A stretch of 64,000 nt of DNA. It comes from Stenotrophomonas indicatrix (GTDB taxonomy: Bacteria; Pseudomonadota; Gammaproteobacteria; Xanthomonadales; Xanthomonadaceae). The stretch spans positions 1,362,001 to 1,426,000 of the forward strand of contig CP168152.1 of the NCBI GenBank assembly GCA_041545745.1, read 5' to 3'. The notes under the pieces are model-generated. The model did no database searches, was not told where the DNA came from, and worked only from the letters and a program-made list of their open reading frames with translations. The translations under genes and the position numbers were made by a program. Below are positions 51,501 to 59,529 of the stretch, piece after piece. Position 1 is the first letter of the stretch, and each line of letters opens with the position of its first letter.

Positions 51501-52169
51501 GCTGAAATCGGACGACGACAGGAAGCGGACGTCGTTGCTGGCGATCACCGGCAACCCGCGCTGGCCGGCGGCCATCAGCGCGAACTGGTTGAAGCTTTCT
51601 TCGCCGTCGCGACCTGTGCGGGTCAGCTCCAGGTGCAGGCCGTCGCCGAACACGCGCTGCCAGTCTGCGAGCTGCTGTTCGGCCAGGTCATGCTTGCCAT
51701 CCAGCGCCAGCCGCCCGGCCAGGCTGTCACGGCCGGCCAGGGCGAACAGGCTGGCGTTGCCGGCCTTCAGCCAGTCCGGATGCACGGCCACGCCGCCCTC
51801 GGGGCGATGGCCTTCCATCCATGCCCGGGTCAGCAGCCGCGACAGGCTCAGATAGCCTTCGCGGTCGCGGCACAGCAGGGTCATCCGCCACGGGTCCTGG
51901 CCTTCCTCGGCGATCATCACGTCGGCGCCGGCGATGGGCTTGATGCCCACGCCTTCGGCGGCCTTGTAGAACTTGACCAGGGCGAACAGGTTGTTGAGGT
52001 CGGTCACCGCCAGCGCAGGCAGGCCGAGCTCGACCGAGCGCGACAGCAGGTTGGCCTGCTTGGCCTTCTTCGGGTCAGCCTGGTCCGGCTTGGCCGGCAC
52101 GCGGATGGTCGAGTCCGCCAGCGAGAACTCGGTGTGGACGTGGAGATGTACGAAGCGGGAGTTGGACAT
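48588..52169 (-). CDS. dnaE: DNA polymerase III alpha subunit
   Basis: A 1193-residue replicative polymerase, normal length. PHP domain at the start (FVHLHVHTEFSLADSTIR), polymerase active site with the catalytic Asp residues in SMPDFDIDFCMDRRDEVIDY (about 405-425) and GPGRGSGAGSLVAWAL before it. Thumb, fingers (GTMAAKAVVRDSGRVLG), tandem helix-hairpin-helix, and an OB-fold (VRRKGESQIFIQLEDGRGRV, about 1000) follow. It is coded after rnhB with a 278-base gap that probably holds its own promoter. Confidence 0.98.
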   Translation of the reverse strand: MSNSRFVHLHVHTEFSLADSTIRVPAKPDQADPKKAKQANLLSRSVELGLPALAVTDLNNLFALVKFYKAAEGVGIKPIAGADVMIAEEGQDPWRMTLLCRDREGYLSLSRLLTRAWMEGHRPEGGVAVHPDWLKAGNASLFALAGRDSLAGRLALDGKHDLAEQQLADWQRVFGDGLHLELTRTGRDGEESFNQFALMAAGQRGLPVIASNDVRFLSSSDFSAHEARVCISTGRVLDDPKRPREYSDQQYLKSAEEMCALFADIPDAIDNTLALAERCNIEMRLGTYFLPDYPVPDEETLDSWIRSESRKGLAARLEKNPIAPGMTAQDYSDRLEFELDTIIKMGFPGYFLIVADFIQWGKAQGIPIGPGRGSGAGSLVAWALQITDLDPLPYNLLFERFLNPERVSMPDFDIDFCMDRRDEVIDYVARKYGRERVSQIITYGTMAAKAVVRDSGRVLGFPYGLVDGVAKLIPNILGISLKDAMGEGKDSEMASPELIQRYQSEDDVRDLIDLARQLEDLTRNAGKHAGGVVIAPEPLAEFCPLFAEHDEDGRGKNPVTQFDKNDVEEVGLVKFDFLGLRTLTIIDWAVKAINKRHERAGVPPVDITQLPLDDAPTYKDIFASGNTGAVFQFESSGMRRLLKDAKPDRFEDLIALVSLYRPGPMDLIPSFVDRKHGREDVEYPDPRTERILRDTYGIMVYQEQVMQMAQIVGGYSLGGADLLRRAMGKKVPAEMAKHREIFREGAAKDGVGEAKADAIFDLMEKFAGYGFNKSHAAAYALVSYQTAWLKRHYPAEFMAATLSSDMDNTEKVVGFLDEVRNLGLTVLPPKVNQSAFMFEAATPDTIQYGLGAIKGVGQGACEAVVEERLRGGDYTDLLDFCTRIGSAKLNRRTLEAMINCGALDELGHNRASLMLQLPEVIKATEQMARERASGQNSLFGGPEPGVQAIHLELQETDEWPLLQRLNGERDTLGFYLSGHPFDPWRDDVRDLVGTDLGSVEKIWSANSNSGGGEKRWRPEVQTVLAGQVVGVRRKGESQIFIQLEDGRGRVECSAFSDAMAEFGHLMTKDRILVVKGGLREDEFNGGFALRIRQCWDFDEVCANYATRLSLRLDLRQQRPVWERIDALLDRHRPGRTPLRLDLLLKGPDGGGIAGMLDVSGQSAVRVDSRLMEALRAEPAVRTLKVRYSPPWAS

Positions 52170-52369
52170 GCCGGACCAGGTTGGAGCGCGCAGGCCCCGG
52201 GTGCAGACGCGGGAATCGTCGCCGGGGTCGGGAAGCGCTGGAGTGCCCGGTCAGGGTAGCGAGGGCAGGGGGTTGCGACAAGGACTTGACGGTGCGCGAT
52301 ATCGCATTCGCGCTATCGCTTCCCACGGTTCGCAGGCGAACCGCGGGCCCCTTCTCAGCATGCTTCCAG

Positions 52370-52430
52370 ACCCCCGCGCCCTTGGCGCGTCCCCCTGACT
52401 CAGGGGGACTGTTCCCCCAGACGGATTGCA
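52370..52430 (+). repeat. Two-hairpin repeat
   Basis: CCCCGCGCCCTTGGCGCGTC, then CCCCCTGACTCAGGGGG, then CCCCCAGACGGATTGC: the same order of elements as at 11149-11230. It lies between rnhB and dnaE. Confidence 0.7.
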
Positions 52431-52447
52431 GCGGCCGTTCAGGCGAT

Positions 52448-53119
52448 TCAGGCAATCGCGATGTCGATGGCCGACGTCGGCGGCGCCTCCAGGCACTCGC
52501 GCACCGGGGCGAAGCTGCGCCGGTGCTCCGCGCACGGGCCGTGTTCACGCAGGGCGGCCAGATGCGCCGGGGTGCCGTAGCCCTTGTGCTGGTCGAAGCC
52601 GTACTGCGGGTGGCGAGCGTGCAGGTCCAGCATGTAGCGGTCACGCGAGACCTTGGCCAGGATCGAGGCCGCCATGATCGCGCGGTCGATGCCATCGCCG
52701 CCGACCAGCGCCTGCGCCGGCAGCACCAGCCCCTTGGGCACCACGTTGCCATCGATGCGGGCGAAGCCGGCCACGTGGGCCACCGCCGCGACGACATCGC
52801 GCATGCCCTGCAGCGTGGCTTGATAGATGTTCAGGCGATCAATGGCTTCCACGTCCACCAGCACCACGTGCCAGGCCAGGGCGCGGTCGAGGATGCGATC
52901 GTGCAGCTGCTCGCGGCGGGCCGCGGTCAGCTGCTTGGAATCATCCAGGCCGTTCAGTCGTGGCCGCTGCGGATCGAACACCACCGCTGCCACCGCCACT
53001 GGCCCAGCCAGCGGCCCCCGACCCGCTTCGTCGACACCGGCGATGCGGTGGCCGGGGTCGATCACCGCGGCGCCATCGAACAGGGCCAGACTGGCCGCCG
53101 CGGCGTGGCGGCGGCTCAT
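52448..53119 (-). CDS. rnhB: Ribonuclease HII
   Basis: A 223-residue cytoplasmic nuclease that removes ribonucleotides from DNA and RNA primers. Catalytic Asp-Glu pair D30-E31 in [13 protein letters not shown], further acidic residues in GLDDSKQL and near [17 protein letters not shown]. The start overlaps the lpxB stop by 4 bases (53116-53119), the conserved lpxB-rnhB-dnaE order. Confidence 0.97.
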   Translation of the reverse strand: MSRRHAAAASLALFDGAAVIDPGHRIAGVDEAGRGPLAGPVAVAAVVFDPQRPRLNGLDDSKQLTAARREQLHDRILDRALAWHVVLVDVEAIDRLNIYQATLQGMRDVVAAVAHVAGFARIDGNVVPKGLVLPAQALVGGDGIDRAIMAASILAKVSRDRYMLDLHARHPQYGFDQHKGYGTPAHLAALREHGPCAEHRRSFAPVRECLEAPPTSAIDIAIA

Positions 53120-54375
53120 GCTTTTTCCTGGCCGCAGACCAGCAGTTCGCCGACAGCATCGGCTGCGCGCGCCGATGCGTTGCGACGCAGGCGTTCATGC
53201 AGGCGCGTGTAGGTTCCCTGCAGGTCGGCGATCCGTTGCGGGTGGTCGAACCACTGCTGGACGGCCGCAGCCAGTTTTTCCGGCGTGCAGTCGTGCTGCA
53301 TCAGTTCTGGCGCCAGATCCTGCCCGGCAAGGATGTTGGGCAGGGCGAAGCGGTCGACCTTGATCAACCCCAGCGCCTTCACCAGGCGGTACGTCAGTTC
53401 GTTGACCCGGTAGCCGACCACCATCGGCCGCTTCACCAGCATCGCTTCCAGGGTCGCGGTGCCAGAGGCCAGCACCACCACGTCGGCGGCGATCATCGCG
53501 TTGCGCGCCTGGCCGTCCAGTACATGCGAATAGGCCACCGGCAGTGCCGAGCGTGACAGCTGTTCTTCGATCAGGCGCCGGCAGGCCGCATTGGCCGCAG
53601 GGACCACCACGTGCAGGCCGGGAATGCGCTCGGACACCTGCCATGCGGCCTCGAAGAAGGCTTCGCCGAGCTTGGATATCTCACCCAGGCGGCTGCCGGG
53701 AAGCACGGCCAGCACCTTGGCCGAGGCGGGCAGTCCGAGCTCGATCCGGGCCGCTTCACGGTCGACATGCAGCGGGATGTCATCGGCCATCGGATGGCCG
53801 ACAAAGCGCGCATCGATACCGTGCTTGGCGTAGATCGGTGGCTCCATCGGAAACAGGCACAGCACCAGGTCGGCGCTGCTACCGATCTTCTCGGCACGCT
53901 TTTCGCGCCATGCCCATACCGAAGGGCTGACGTAGTGCACGGTGCGTACGCCACGCTGTTTCAACCAGCGTTCGATGCCCAGATTGAAGTCGGGAGCATC
54001 GATGCCGATGAACACATCCGGCTGCCACTCCAGCGCACGCTGGCGGAACGCCGAACGCAGCTTGAGCAGGCGCGGCAGATGGCGCAGCACTTCGGTCAGG
54101 CCCATCACCGCCAGTTCGCTGGCATCGTGCCAGGTCTGGCAACCGGCGCTGCGCATCGCATCGCCGCCGATGCCGGCGAATTCGGCATGCGGGAAGCGGG
54201 CCTTCAGTTCGCGTATCAGGCCCGCACCGAGCAGGTCGCCGGAGGCTTCACCGGCGACCAGTGCGATCCGCAACGGGCGGTCGCTCAGCACCCGATGGGC
54301 AGGCACGCTGCCGGCCATCGAGGCCAGCGAAATCACGTCGGCGCCGGCCGGCGCCTGGCCGGTCGCGCTGCTCAT
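53116..54375 (-). CDS. lpxB: Lipid A disaccharide synthase
   Basis: A 419-residue glycosyltransferase family 19 enzyme that joins UDP-diacylglucosamine and lipid X at the inner membrane. [20 protein letters not shown] opens the N-domain; [19 protein letters not shown] and [13 protein letters not shown] are typical. The first 30 or so residues (before [12 protein letters not shown]) are an extra N-terminal extension. It overlaps lpxA at one end and rnhB at the other by 4 bases. Confidence 0.97.
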   Translation of the reverse strand: MSSATGQAPAGADVISLASMAGSVPAHRVLSDRPLRIALVAGEASGDLLGAGLIRELKARFPHAEFAGIGGDAMRSAGCQTWHDASELAVMGLTEVLRHLPRLLKLRSAFRQRALEWQPDVFIGIDAPDFNLGIERWLKQRGVRTVHYVSPSVWAWREKRAEKIGSSADLVLCLFPMEPPIYAKHGIDARFVGHPMADDIPLHVDREAARIELGLPASAKVLAVLPGSRLGEISKLGEAFFEAAWQVSERIPGLHVVVPAANAACRRLIEEQLSRSALPVAYSHVLDGQARNAMIAADVVVLASGTATLEAMLVKRPMVVGYRVNELTYRLVKALGLIKVDRFALPNILAGQDLAPELMQHDCTPEKLAAAVQQWFDHPQRIADLQGTYTRLHERLRRNASARAADAVGELLVCGQEKA

Positions 54376-55163
54376 CGCAGCAGGTGCCTCTCGGCGTGTT
54401 CGATGAAGTCCAGCATCGACTTGACGTCGTCGCTGTCACGCGCCTGCTCGGCCAGCTGTGCCTTGGCTTCGGCCAGCGGCAGGCCCGCCACGTACAGCGT
54501 GCGGTAGGCGCGTTTGATGGCGGTGATGCGCTCGGGGTCGAAGCCGCGGCGCTTCAGGCCCTCGCTGTTGATGCCGCGCGGGCGGCCCAGCGAGTCGGTG
54601 CCGACCATGGTGAACGGCGGGACGTCGCCATTGGTCAGCGCGCCCATGCCGAGGAAGGCATGCGCACCGATGCGGCAGAACTGATGGGCGCCGGCAAAGC
54701 CGCTGATGATCACGTAGTCACCCACAGTCACGTGGCCGGCCAGCGTGGTGTTGTTGGAAAACACGCAGAAGTTGCCGACGTGGCAATCGTGGGCCACGTG
54801 CGTGTAGGCCAGCATCCAGTTGTCATCGCCGATGGTGGTGATGCCACCGCCGCCGCCGGTGCCACGGTTGAGGGTGACGAACTCGCGGAACACGTTGCGG
54901 TCGCCGATCACCAGTTCGGTGCGCTCACCGGCGAACTTCTTGTCCTGCGGTTCGCCGCCGACCGCGACATGGCCGATGAAACGGTTGTCGCGGCCGATCC
55001 GGGTCGGGCCGTGCACGCTGCAGTGCGGACCGACCTCGGTGCCGGCACCGATCTCGACGTCCGGCCCGATGATCGTGAACGCGCCCACGCGGACATCGTC
55101 GGCCAGGCGCGCCGACGGATCGATCACGGCAGTAGGGTGGATCAGGGGGGCGTTGTCGCTCAT
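54372..55163 (-). CDS. lpxA: UDP-N-acetylglucosamine O-acyltransferase
   Basis: First committed step of lipid A synthesis; 263 residues forming a left-handed beta helix. Hexapeptide repeats begin at [17 protein letters not shown]; the catalytic His is in [19 protein letters not shown] 55163 is family-consistent ([14 protein letters not shown]). The ATGA overlap with lpxB implies translational coupling; fabZ ends 19 bases upstream. Confidence 0.97.
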   Translation of the reverse strand: MSDNAPLIHPTAVIDPSARLADDVRVGAFTIIGPDVEIGAGTEVGPHCSVHGPTRIGRDNRFIGHVAVGGEPQDKKFAGERTELVIGDRNVFREFVTLNRGTGGGGGITTIGDDNWMLAYTHVAHDCHVGNFCVFSNNTTLAGHVTVGDYVIISGFAGAHQFCRIGAHAFLGMGALTNGDVPPFTMVGTDSLGRPRGINSEGLKRRGFDPERITAIKRAYRTLYVAGLPLAEAKAQLAEQARDSDDVKSMLDFIEHAERHLLR

Positions 55164-55182
55164 CTCGGTCCTCCAGCCAGGG

Positions 55183-55638
55183 TCATTCGCGGGTGCCGGC
55201 GCACAGCACCTCGGCGCAGGCGACGACTTCGCCGTCGACCTTGGCCACACAGTCATACACGGCCATGTTGCGGATCACGCGCTTGATCTCCACGTGCATC
55301 TCCAGCACGTCACCCGGCACCACCTGCTTGGTGAAGCGGGCCTTGTCGACCTTGACCATGTAGAACAGCTTGGACTGCGCATCGCGGCCCAGCGTCAACT
55401 GGGTCAGCACGCCACCGGCCTGGGCCATGGCTTCGATGATCAGCACGCCGGGCATGATCGGCTGGCCCGGGAAGTGGCCCTGGAAGAACGGCTCGTTGAT
55501 GCTGACGTTCTTGGTCGCGACGATCGTGCGCTTTTCGTAGTCGATCGCTACGACCTTGTCCACCAGCAGGAACGGGTAGCGGTGCGGAAGCAGTGTCTGG
55601 ATCTGCGCCATGTCCGGCAGGGTCTGGGGCTGGCTCAT
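55183..55638 (-). CDS. fabZ: 3-hydroxyacyl-ACP dehydratase FabZ
   Basis: A 151-residue hot-dog-fold dehydratase of fatty acid synthesis. The catalytic His is in [16 protein letters not shown] and the Glu in [13 protein letters not shown] 55638 gives the standard start [20 protein letters not shown]. Its start overlaps the lpxD stop. It competes with LpxA and LpxD for 3-hydroxyacyl-ACP, so sharing an operon helps balance lipid A and phospholipid synthesis. Confidence 0.97.
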   Translation of the reverse strand: MSQPQTLPDMAQIQTLLPHRYPFLLVDKVVAIDYEKRTIVATKNVSINEPFFQGHFPGQPIMPGVLIIEAMAQAGGVLTQLTLGRDAQSKLFYMVKVDKARFTKQVVPGDVLEMHVEIKRVIRNMAVYDCVAKVDGEVVACAEVLCAGTRE

Positions 55639-56657
55639 TCTTTCTCCTTGCTCACAGACAGGATGCGACGGGCCAGTGCATCGAGCTGCTTGAAGCGCGC
55701 GGCGTTTTTGCGCCACGTGCGGTTGTCGGTCAGGGGCGTGCCGGAGGAGTACTCGCCCGGCTCGGTGATGGAGTTGCGGACCACCGATTTGCCGGTGATC
55801 ACGACCTTGTCGCAGATTTCGAGATGACCGACGACGCCAACTGCGCCGCCGAGCAGGCAGTAACGGCCGATCTTGGCGCTGCCGGCAATGCCGGTGCAGC
55901 CTGCGATGGCCGAGTGGGCGCCGATCTGTACGTTGTGTGCGATCTGCACCAGGTTGTCCAGGCGGACGTCCTCGGCCAGCACGGTGTCTTCCAGCGCGCC
56001 ACGGTCAACACAGGTATTGGCGCCGATCTCGCAGTCGTCGCCGATGCGCACGCCGCCAAGCTGCGGCACCTTGATCCATTTGCCAGCGTCCATTGCCAGG
56101 CCGAAGCCATCGGCGCCCAGCACGGCGCCGGGATGGATGCGCACGCGCTTGCCCAGCTTGACGCGGGTGACCAGGGTGACGCGGGCGATCAGCTCGCAGC
56201 CGCTGTCGAGGGTGCAGTCTTCGCCGATGATGCTGCCGGCGCCGATGATGCAGTTCTCGCCGATGACGCTGCGTGCGCCGATGGTGACGAACGGGCCGAC
56301 GTGGGCGCTGGCGGCGACCTGCGCCTGCGGATCGATCACCGCGCTGGGGTGGATGCCGGGCGGGCGGGTCGGGGCGATGTCGAACAGCGCGCCGATCTTG
56401 GCAAAGGTGGTGTAGGGATCCTTGGCAACCAGCGCGGTGCCGGGAGCTGCGTCGGCATCCTCGGCGCGCAGGACCACGATGCCGGCCTGGCTGTCGGCCA
56501 GCTGGGCGCGGTAGCGCGGGTTGGCGAGGAAGGTCAGCTGGCCGGCACCGGCATGGGCGAGGGTGGCCACGCCATGGATGGCGGTGCTCGGGTCGCCATG
56601 GACCTGCAGGCCGAACTGATCGGCGAGTTGCTGGGCGGTGTAGGTAGGAGTATTCAC
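55635..56657 (-). CDS. lpxD: UDP-3-O-acylglucosamine N-acyltransferase
   Basis: A 340-residue acyltransferase adding the second 3-hydroxyacyl chain in lipid A synthesis. An N-terminal uridine-binding domain (YTAQQLADQFGLQVHGDPST) is followed by about nine hexapeptide coils; the catalytic His is in DNLVQIAHNVQIGAHS. First gene of the lpxD-fabZ-lpxA-lpxB-rnhB unit, since a terminator (56950-56968) separates it from bamA. Confidence 0.97.
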   Translation of the reverse strand: MNTPTYTAQQLADQFGLQVHGDPSTAIHGVATLAHAGAGQLTFLANPRYRAQLADSQAGIVVLRAEDADAAPGTALVAKDPYTTFAKIGALFDIAPTRPPGIHPSAVIDPQAQVAASAHVGPFVTIGARSVIGENCIIGAGSIIGEDCTLDSGCELIARVTLVTRVKLGKRVRIHPGAVLGADGFGLAMDAGKWIKVPQLGGVRIGDDCEIGANTCVDRGALEDTVLAEDVRLDNLVQIAHNVQIGAHSAIAGCTGIAGSAKIGRYCLLGGAVGVVGHLEICDKVVITGKSVVRNSITEPGEYSSGTPLTDNRTWRKNAARFKQLDALARRILSVSKEKE

Positions 56658-56754
56658 GGCGGGAGTTTAACGTGTGACGCCATTGCGGTCATGCGGGGCG
56701 GTTCTGCTGCCAACGGCGGGGCCCCTCGCGGCTGGCAGAGTCAGGCCGGTGGGC

Positions 56755-56860
56755 TGGGTCGGACGGGTGGGGCCCGCGAGGGACGGCGCAAGTACGTCCA
56801 TGTAGCCTTGGTCGCCGCATCCATGCGGCTCACACCCTCGCAGGCCCCACCCGTCCGCCC
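56755..56860 (+). repeat. Covarying palindrome element, copy 5
   Basis: 22-base arms 56761-56782 and 56835-56856 (one mismatch) differ from those of all other copies. The 52-base core has GCAAGTACGTCCATGTA, then CCTTGG, and inner hairpin GCCGCAT-CC-ATGCGGC (56814-56829). The CAAC tract seen beside copies 1-4 is not evident. It lies in the 434-base gap between lpxD and bamA. Confidence 0.88.
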
Positions 56861-56949
56861 TCCGACGGCGTGGCGCGAGTGCCAGCCACGGAAAAACAGG
56901 AAAGATCAAGAGCGGAGCGCTCCCTTCCGCCAACCCGTCTAAACGAAAA

Positions 56950-56968
56950 CGCCGGGCAATGCCCGGCG
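56950..56968 (-). terminator. Terminator after the bamA transcription unit
   Basis: CGCCGGGC-ATT-GCCCGGCG stem on the minus strand, followed by TTTTCGTTT; it is 124 bases past the bamA stop. Confidence 0.85.
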
Positions 56969-56982
56969 ATCCGATACCCGTC

Positions 56983-57045
56983 TGGTGGAGAGCCCCCCTT
57001 CTGTCAAGGGGGGCGCGCCAGCGGCGCGGGGGATAGGTGAAATGC
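56983..57045 (-). repeat. Two-hairpin repeat (inverted)
   Basis: Read on the minus strand: TTTCACCTATCCCCCGCGCC, a GGCGCG-type hairpin, CCCCCCTTGACAGAAGGGGG, then CCACCAGACGG. Same family as 11149-11230 and 52370-52430. Confidence 0.75.
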
Positions 57046-57070
57046 GCGGGCAATTCACCGGAGGTGGATC

Positions 57071-57099
57071 AGTTCTGAGAAACGTCGTTCCTCAGAACT
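57071..57099. repeat. Hairpin spanning the bamA stop codon
   Basis: AGTTCTGAG (57071-57079) and CTCAGAACT (57091-57099) are perfect complements with an 11-base loop. The stop codon (57092-57094) is in the right arm. No T run follows; it may protect the mRNA 3' end. Confidence 0.7.
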
Positions 57100-59455
57100 G
57101 GCCACCGAAGGTGAATTGCAGACGCTCGACCTCGTCGCCGTCCTTCTTCTTCAGCGGGAACGCGTAGCTGATCGAGATCGGGCCGACCGGGGCGCGCCAC
57201 AGCAGGGCCACACCGGTGGACACGCGCAGCTCGTTGGCCTTGAAATTGTCGGTGCCGTTGTAGACGTTGCCGAAGTCGACGAAGGCCGATACGCGGGCCG
57301 ACGGGCTGTCGAACAGGCGCGGGAAGTAGGCTTCGACCGAACCGACGGTCTTCAGCGAGCCACCCAGCGGCTGGCCGTTCGGGTAACCGCTGGTGACTTC
57401 ACGCGGGCCGAGGGTGTTGTCCTCGAAACCACGCACCGAGTTGGTACCACCGGCGTAGAAGTTCTCGTAGAACGGCAGGCCCGAGGCGGTGACGGTGCGG
57501 GTGGTGCCGTCGCCGTTGTCGATCACGCGGGTCTTGTCGTTGCCGTAGGCATCACCGTAGCCGATTTCGGCGCGGGTGTTGATCACCAGCGAGGGGATGA
57601 TCGGCCAGTACTTGCTGATCTGGTAGTTCAGCTTGTAGTACTCGATGGTCGAACCCGGCAGCGTGGTTTCCAGGCCCACGCGCTGGTAGGTACCGCGGGT
57701 CGGCATGAAGTAGTCGTTGCGGGAGTCGCGCGCCCAGCCCAGCTCCGTGCGCCATGCATGGAAGGTACGGCTGCCGACGGCATCGATGTAGTCGATGATC
57801 GATTTCGGAGTCGAGCCCGCATACGTGGTGATCTGGTTGCTGTCGATGCCGAACATCAGCGAGACGGTGTCGGTCTCGGTGATCGGCACGCCGAACACCA
57901 CCTGCGCCGAACCATTGGTGCTGTTGTACTGCGCGGTGTTGAAGTCGGAGTAGTCCAGTTCGCGCCAGGACAGGTTGTAGCCCAGCGAGACGCCGTCATC
58001 GGTGAAGTACGGGTTGGTGTAGCTGAAGCCGTAGCGCTGCAGGTAGCTGCTGCGCGAGGCTTCGACCGACACGCGGTTGCCGCCGCCCAGGAAGTTGTTC
58101 TGCGACAGCTGCACCGAGGTGGTCATGCCGTAGGACTGCGAATAGCCCAGGCCGAACACGAAGCTGCCCGAGGTGGTTTCCTTGACGTTGTAGACGACGT
58201 CGACCTGGTCGTTGCTGCCACTGACGGCCGGGGTTTCCACTTCGACACCTTCGAAGTAGCCCAGGCGCTGCAGGCGGATCTTGGAACGGTCGATCGCGGC
58301 CTGCGAGTACCAGCTGTTCTCGAACTGGCGCATTTCGCGGCGCATCACCTCGTCGGAGGTGCGGGTGTTGCCCTTGAAGATGATGCGGCGGACGGTCACG
58401 CGCGGGCCGGGCACGACCTGCATGTTGACCGCCACGGTCTGCTCGGCGCGGTTGGTGGTCGGAATCGGGTTCACCTTGGCGAAGGCGTAACCGATGTTGG
58501 ACAGCGAGTTGGTGATCGAGTCGGAGCTGAATTCCAGCAGCGCACGCGAGAACGTGTCGCCGGACTTCTGCACGACCATGCGCTCGACGTCTTCCTGCGG
58601 CAGGATCGTATCGCCGCTGACCTTGATCTCGGAGATCTTGTACTGGTCGCCTTCGGTCACGCCGGCGGTGATGAACATGTCGCGCTTGTCGGGGCTGATC
58701 GACACCTGCGTCGAGTCGATGCTGAAGTCGACATAGCCGCGGTCCAGGTACCAGGAGTTGAGCTTTTCCAGGTCGCCGGACAGCTTTTCCTTGGAGTACT
58801 GGTCGTCACGGCGGTACCACGACGCCCAGTTGTGCTCCTTGGACTCCCAGTATTCCAGGATGTCCTTGCTGTCGTACTTCTCGGTGCCGACGATGTTGAC
58901 GTGGCGGATCTTGGCCGCCTTGCCTTCCTTGATCGCGATGGCGATGTCGACACGGTTGCGGTCCAGCGGGCTCACCGTCGGGGTGATGTCGACGGTGTAT
59001 TTGCCACGATCGTTGTACTGCCGGCGAAGTTCCTGGGTCACGCGATCCAGGCTCAGGCGATCGAAGGTGCCGCCTTCGGTCAGGCCGATGTCGGACAGGC
59101 CCTTGAGCAGCTGGTCGGACTTGATGTCCTTGTTGCCGGTGACGGTCAGCTTGTTGATCGCCGGGCGTTCCTTGACGGTCACCACCAGGATGCTGCCCTG
59201 GCGATCCAGCTGCACGTCTTCGAAGAAGCCGGTCTTGTACAGGGCGCGGATGGTCTCGCCGACCTTGCTGTCTGTGACCGTCTCGCCACGCTCGACCGGC
59301 AGGTAGGTGAACACCGTACCGGAGCTGATGCGCTGCAGGCCGTCGACGCGGATGTCGCTGACAGTGAAGGGCTCGGCTGCCTGGGCCAGGGCGGGAGCGC
59401 CGGTGACGGCGGCGAGGGCGAGGGCCAGCAGGCGGCGATTGGGGAGTCGCGTCAT
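57092..59455 (-). CDS. bamA: Outer-membrane protein assembly factor BamA
   Basis: A 787-residue essential outer-membrane protein that folds and inserts beta-barrel proteins. Signal peptide (MTRLPNRRLLALALAAVTGAPALA), five POTRA domains (about 27-425, from FTVSDIRVDGLQRISSGTVF) and a 16-strand barrel ending in FTFGGQF with C-terminal Phe. ATG 59455 is chosen for the signal peptide; the frame remains open to 59761 inside rseP but has no similarity there. rseP lies 74 bases upstream. Confidence 0.97.
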   Translation of the reverse strand: MTRLPNRRLLALALAAVTGAPALAQAAEPFTVSDIRVDGLQRISSGTVFTYLPVERGETVTDSKVGETIRALYKTGFFEDVQLDRQGSILVVTVKERPAINKLTVTGNKDIKSDQLLKGLSDIGLTEGGTFDRLSLDRVTQELRRQYNDRGKYTVDITPTVSPLDRNRVDIAIAIKEGKAAKIRHVNIVGTEKYDSKDILEYWESKEHNWASWYRRDDQYSKEKLSGDLEKLNSWYLDRGYVDFSIDSTQVSISPDKRDMFITAGVTEGDQYKISEIKVSGDTILPQEDVERMVVQKSGDTFSRALLEFSSDSITNSLSNIGYAFAKVNPIPTTNRAEQTVAVNMQVVPGPRVTVRRIIFKGNTRTSDEVMRREMRQFENSWYSQAAIDRSKIRLQRLGYFEGVEVETPAVSGSNDQVDVVYNVKETTSGSFVFGLGYSQSYGMTTSVQLSQNNFLGGGNRVSVEASRSSYLQRYGFSYTNPYFTDDGVSLGYNLSWRELDYSDFNTAQYNSTNGSAQVVFGVPITETDTVSLMFGIDSNQITTYAGSTPKSIIDYIDAVGSRTFHAWRTELGWARDSRNDYFMPTRGTYQRVGLETTLPGSTIEYYKLNYQISKYWPIIPSLVINTRAEIGYGDAYGNDKTRVIDNGDGTTRTVTASGLPFYENFYAGGTNSVRGFEDNTLGPREVTSGYPNGQPLGGSLKTVGSVEAYFPRLFDSPSARVSAFVDFGNVYNGTDNFKANELRVSTGVALLWRAPVGPISISYAFPLKKKDGDEVERLQFTFGGQF

Positions 59456-59529
59456 GTCACGTCCGGTAGGAAGGTCGATTTCATTGGTAAGGGATGCCGA
59501 CGCTGTAGACGGCAAAAACATGGAAAAGT

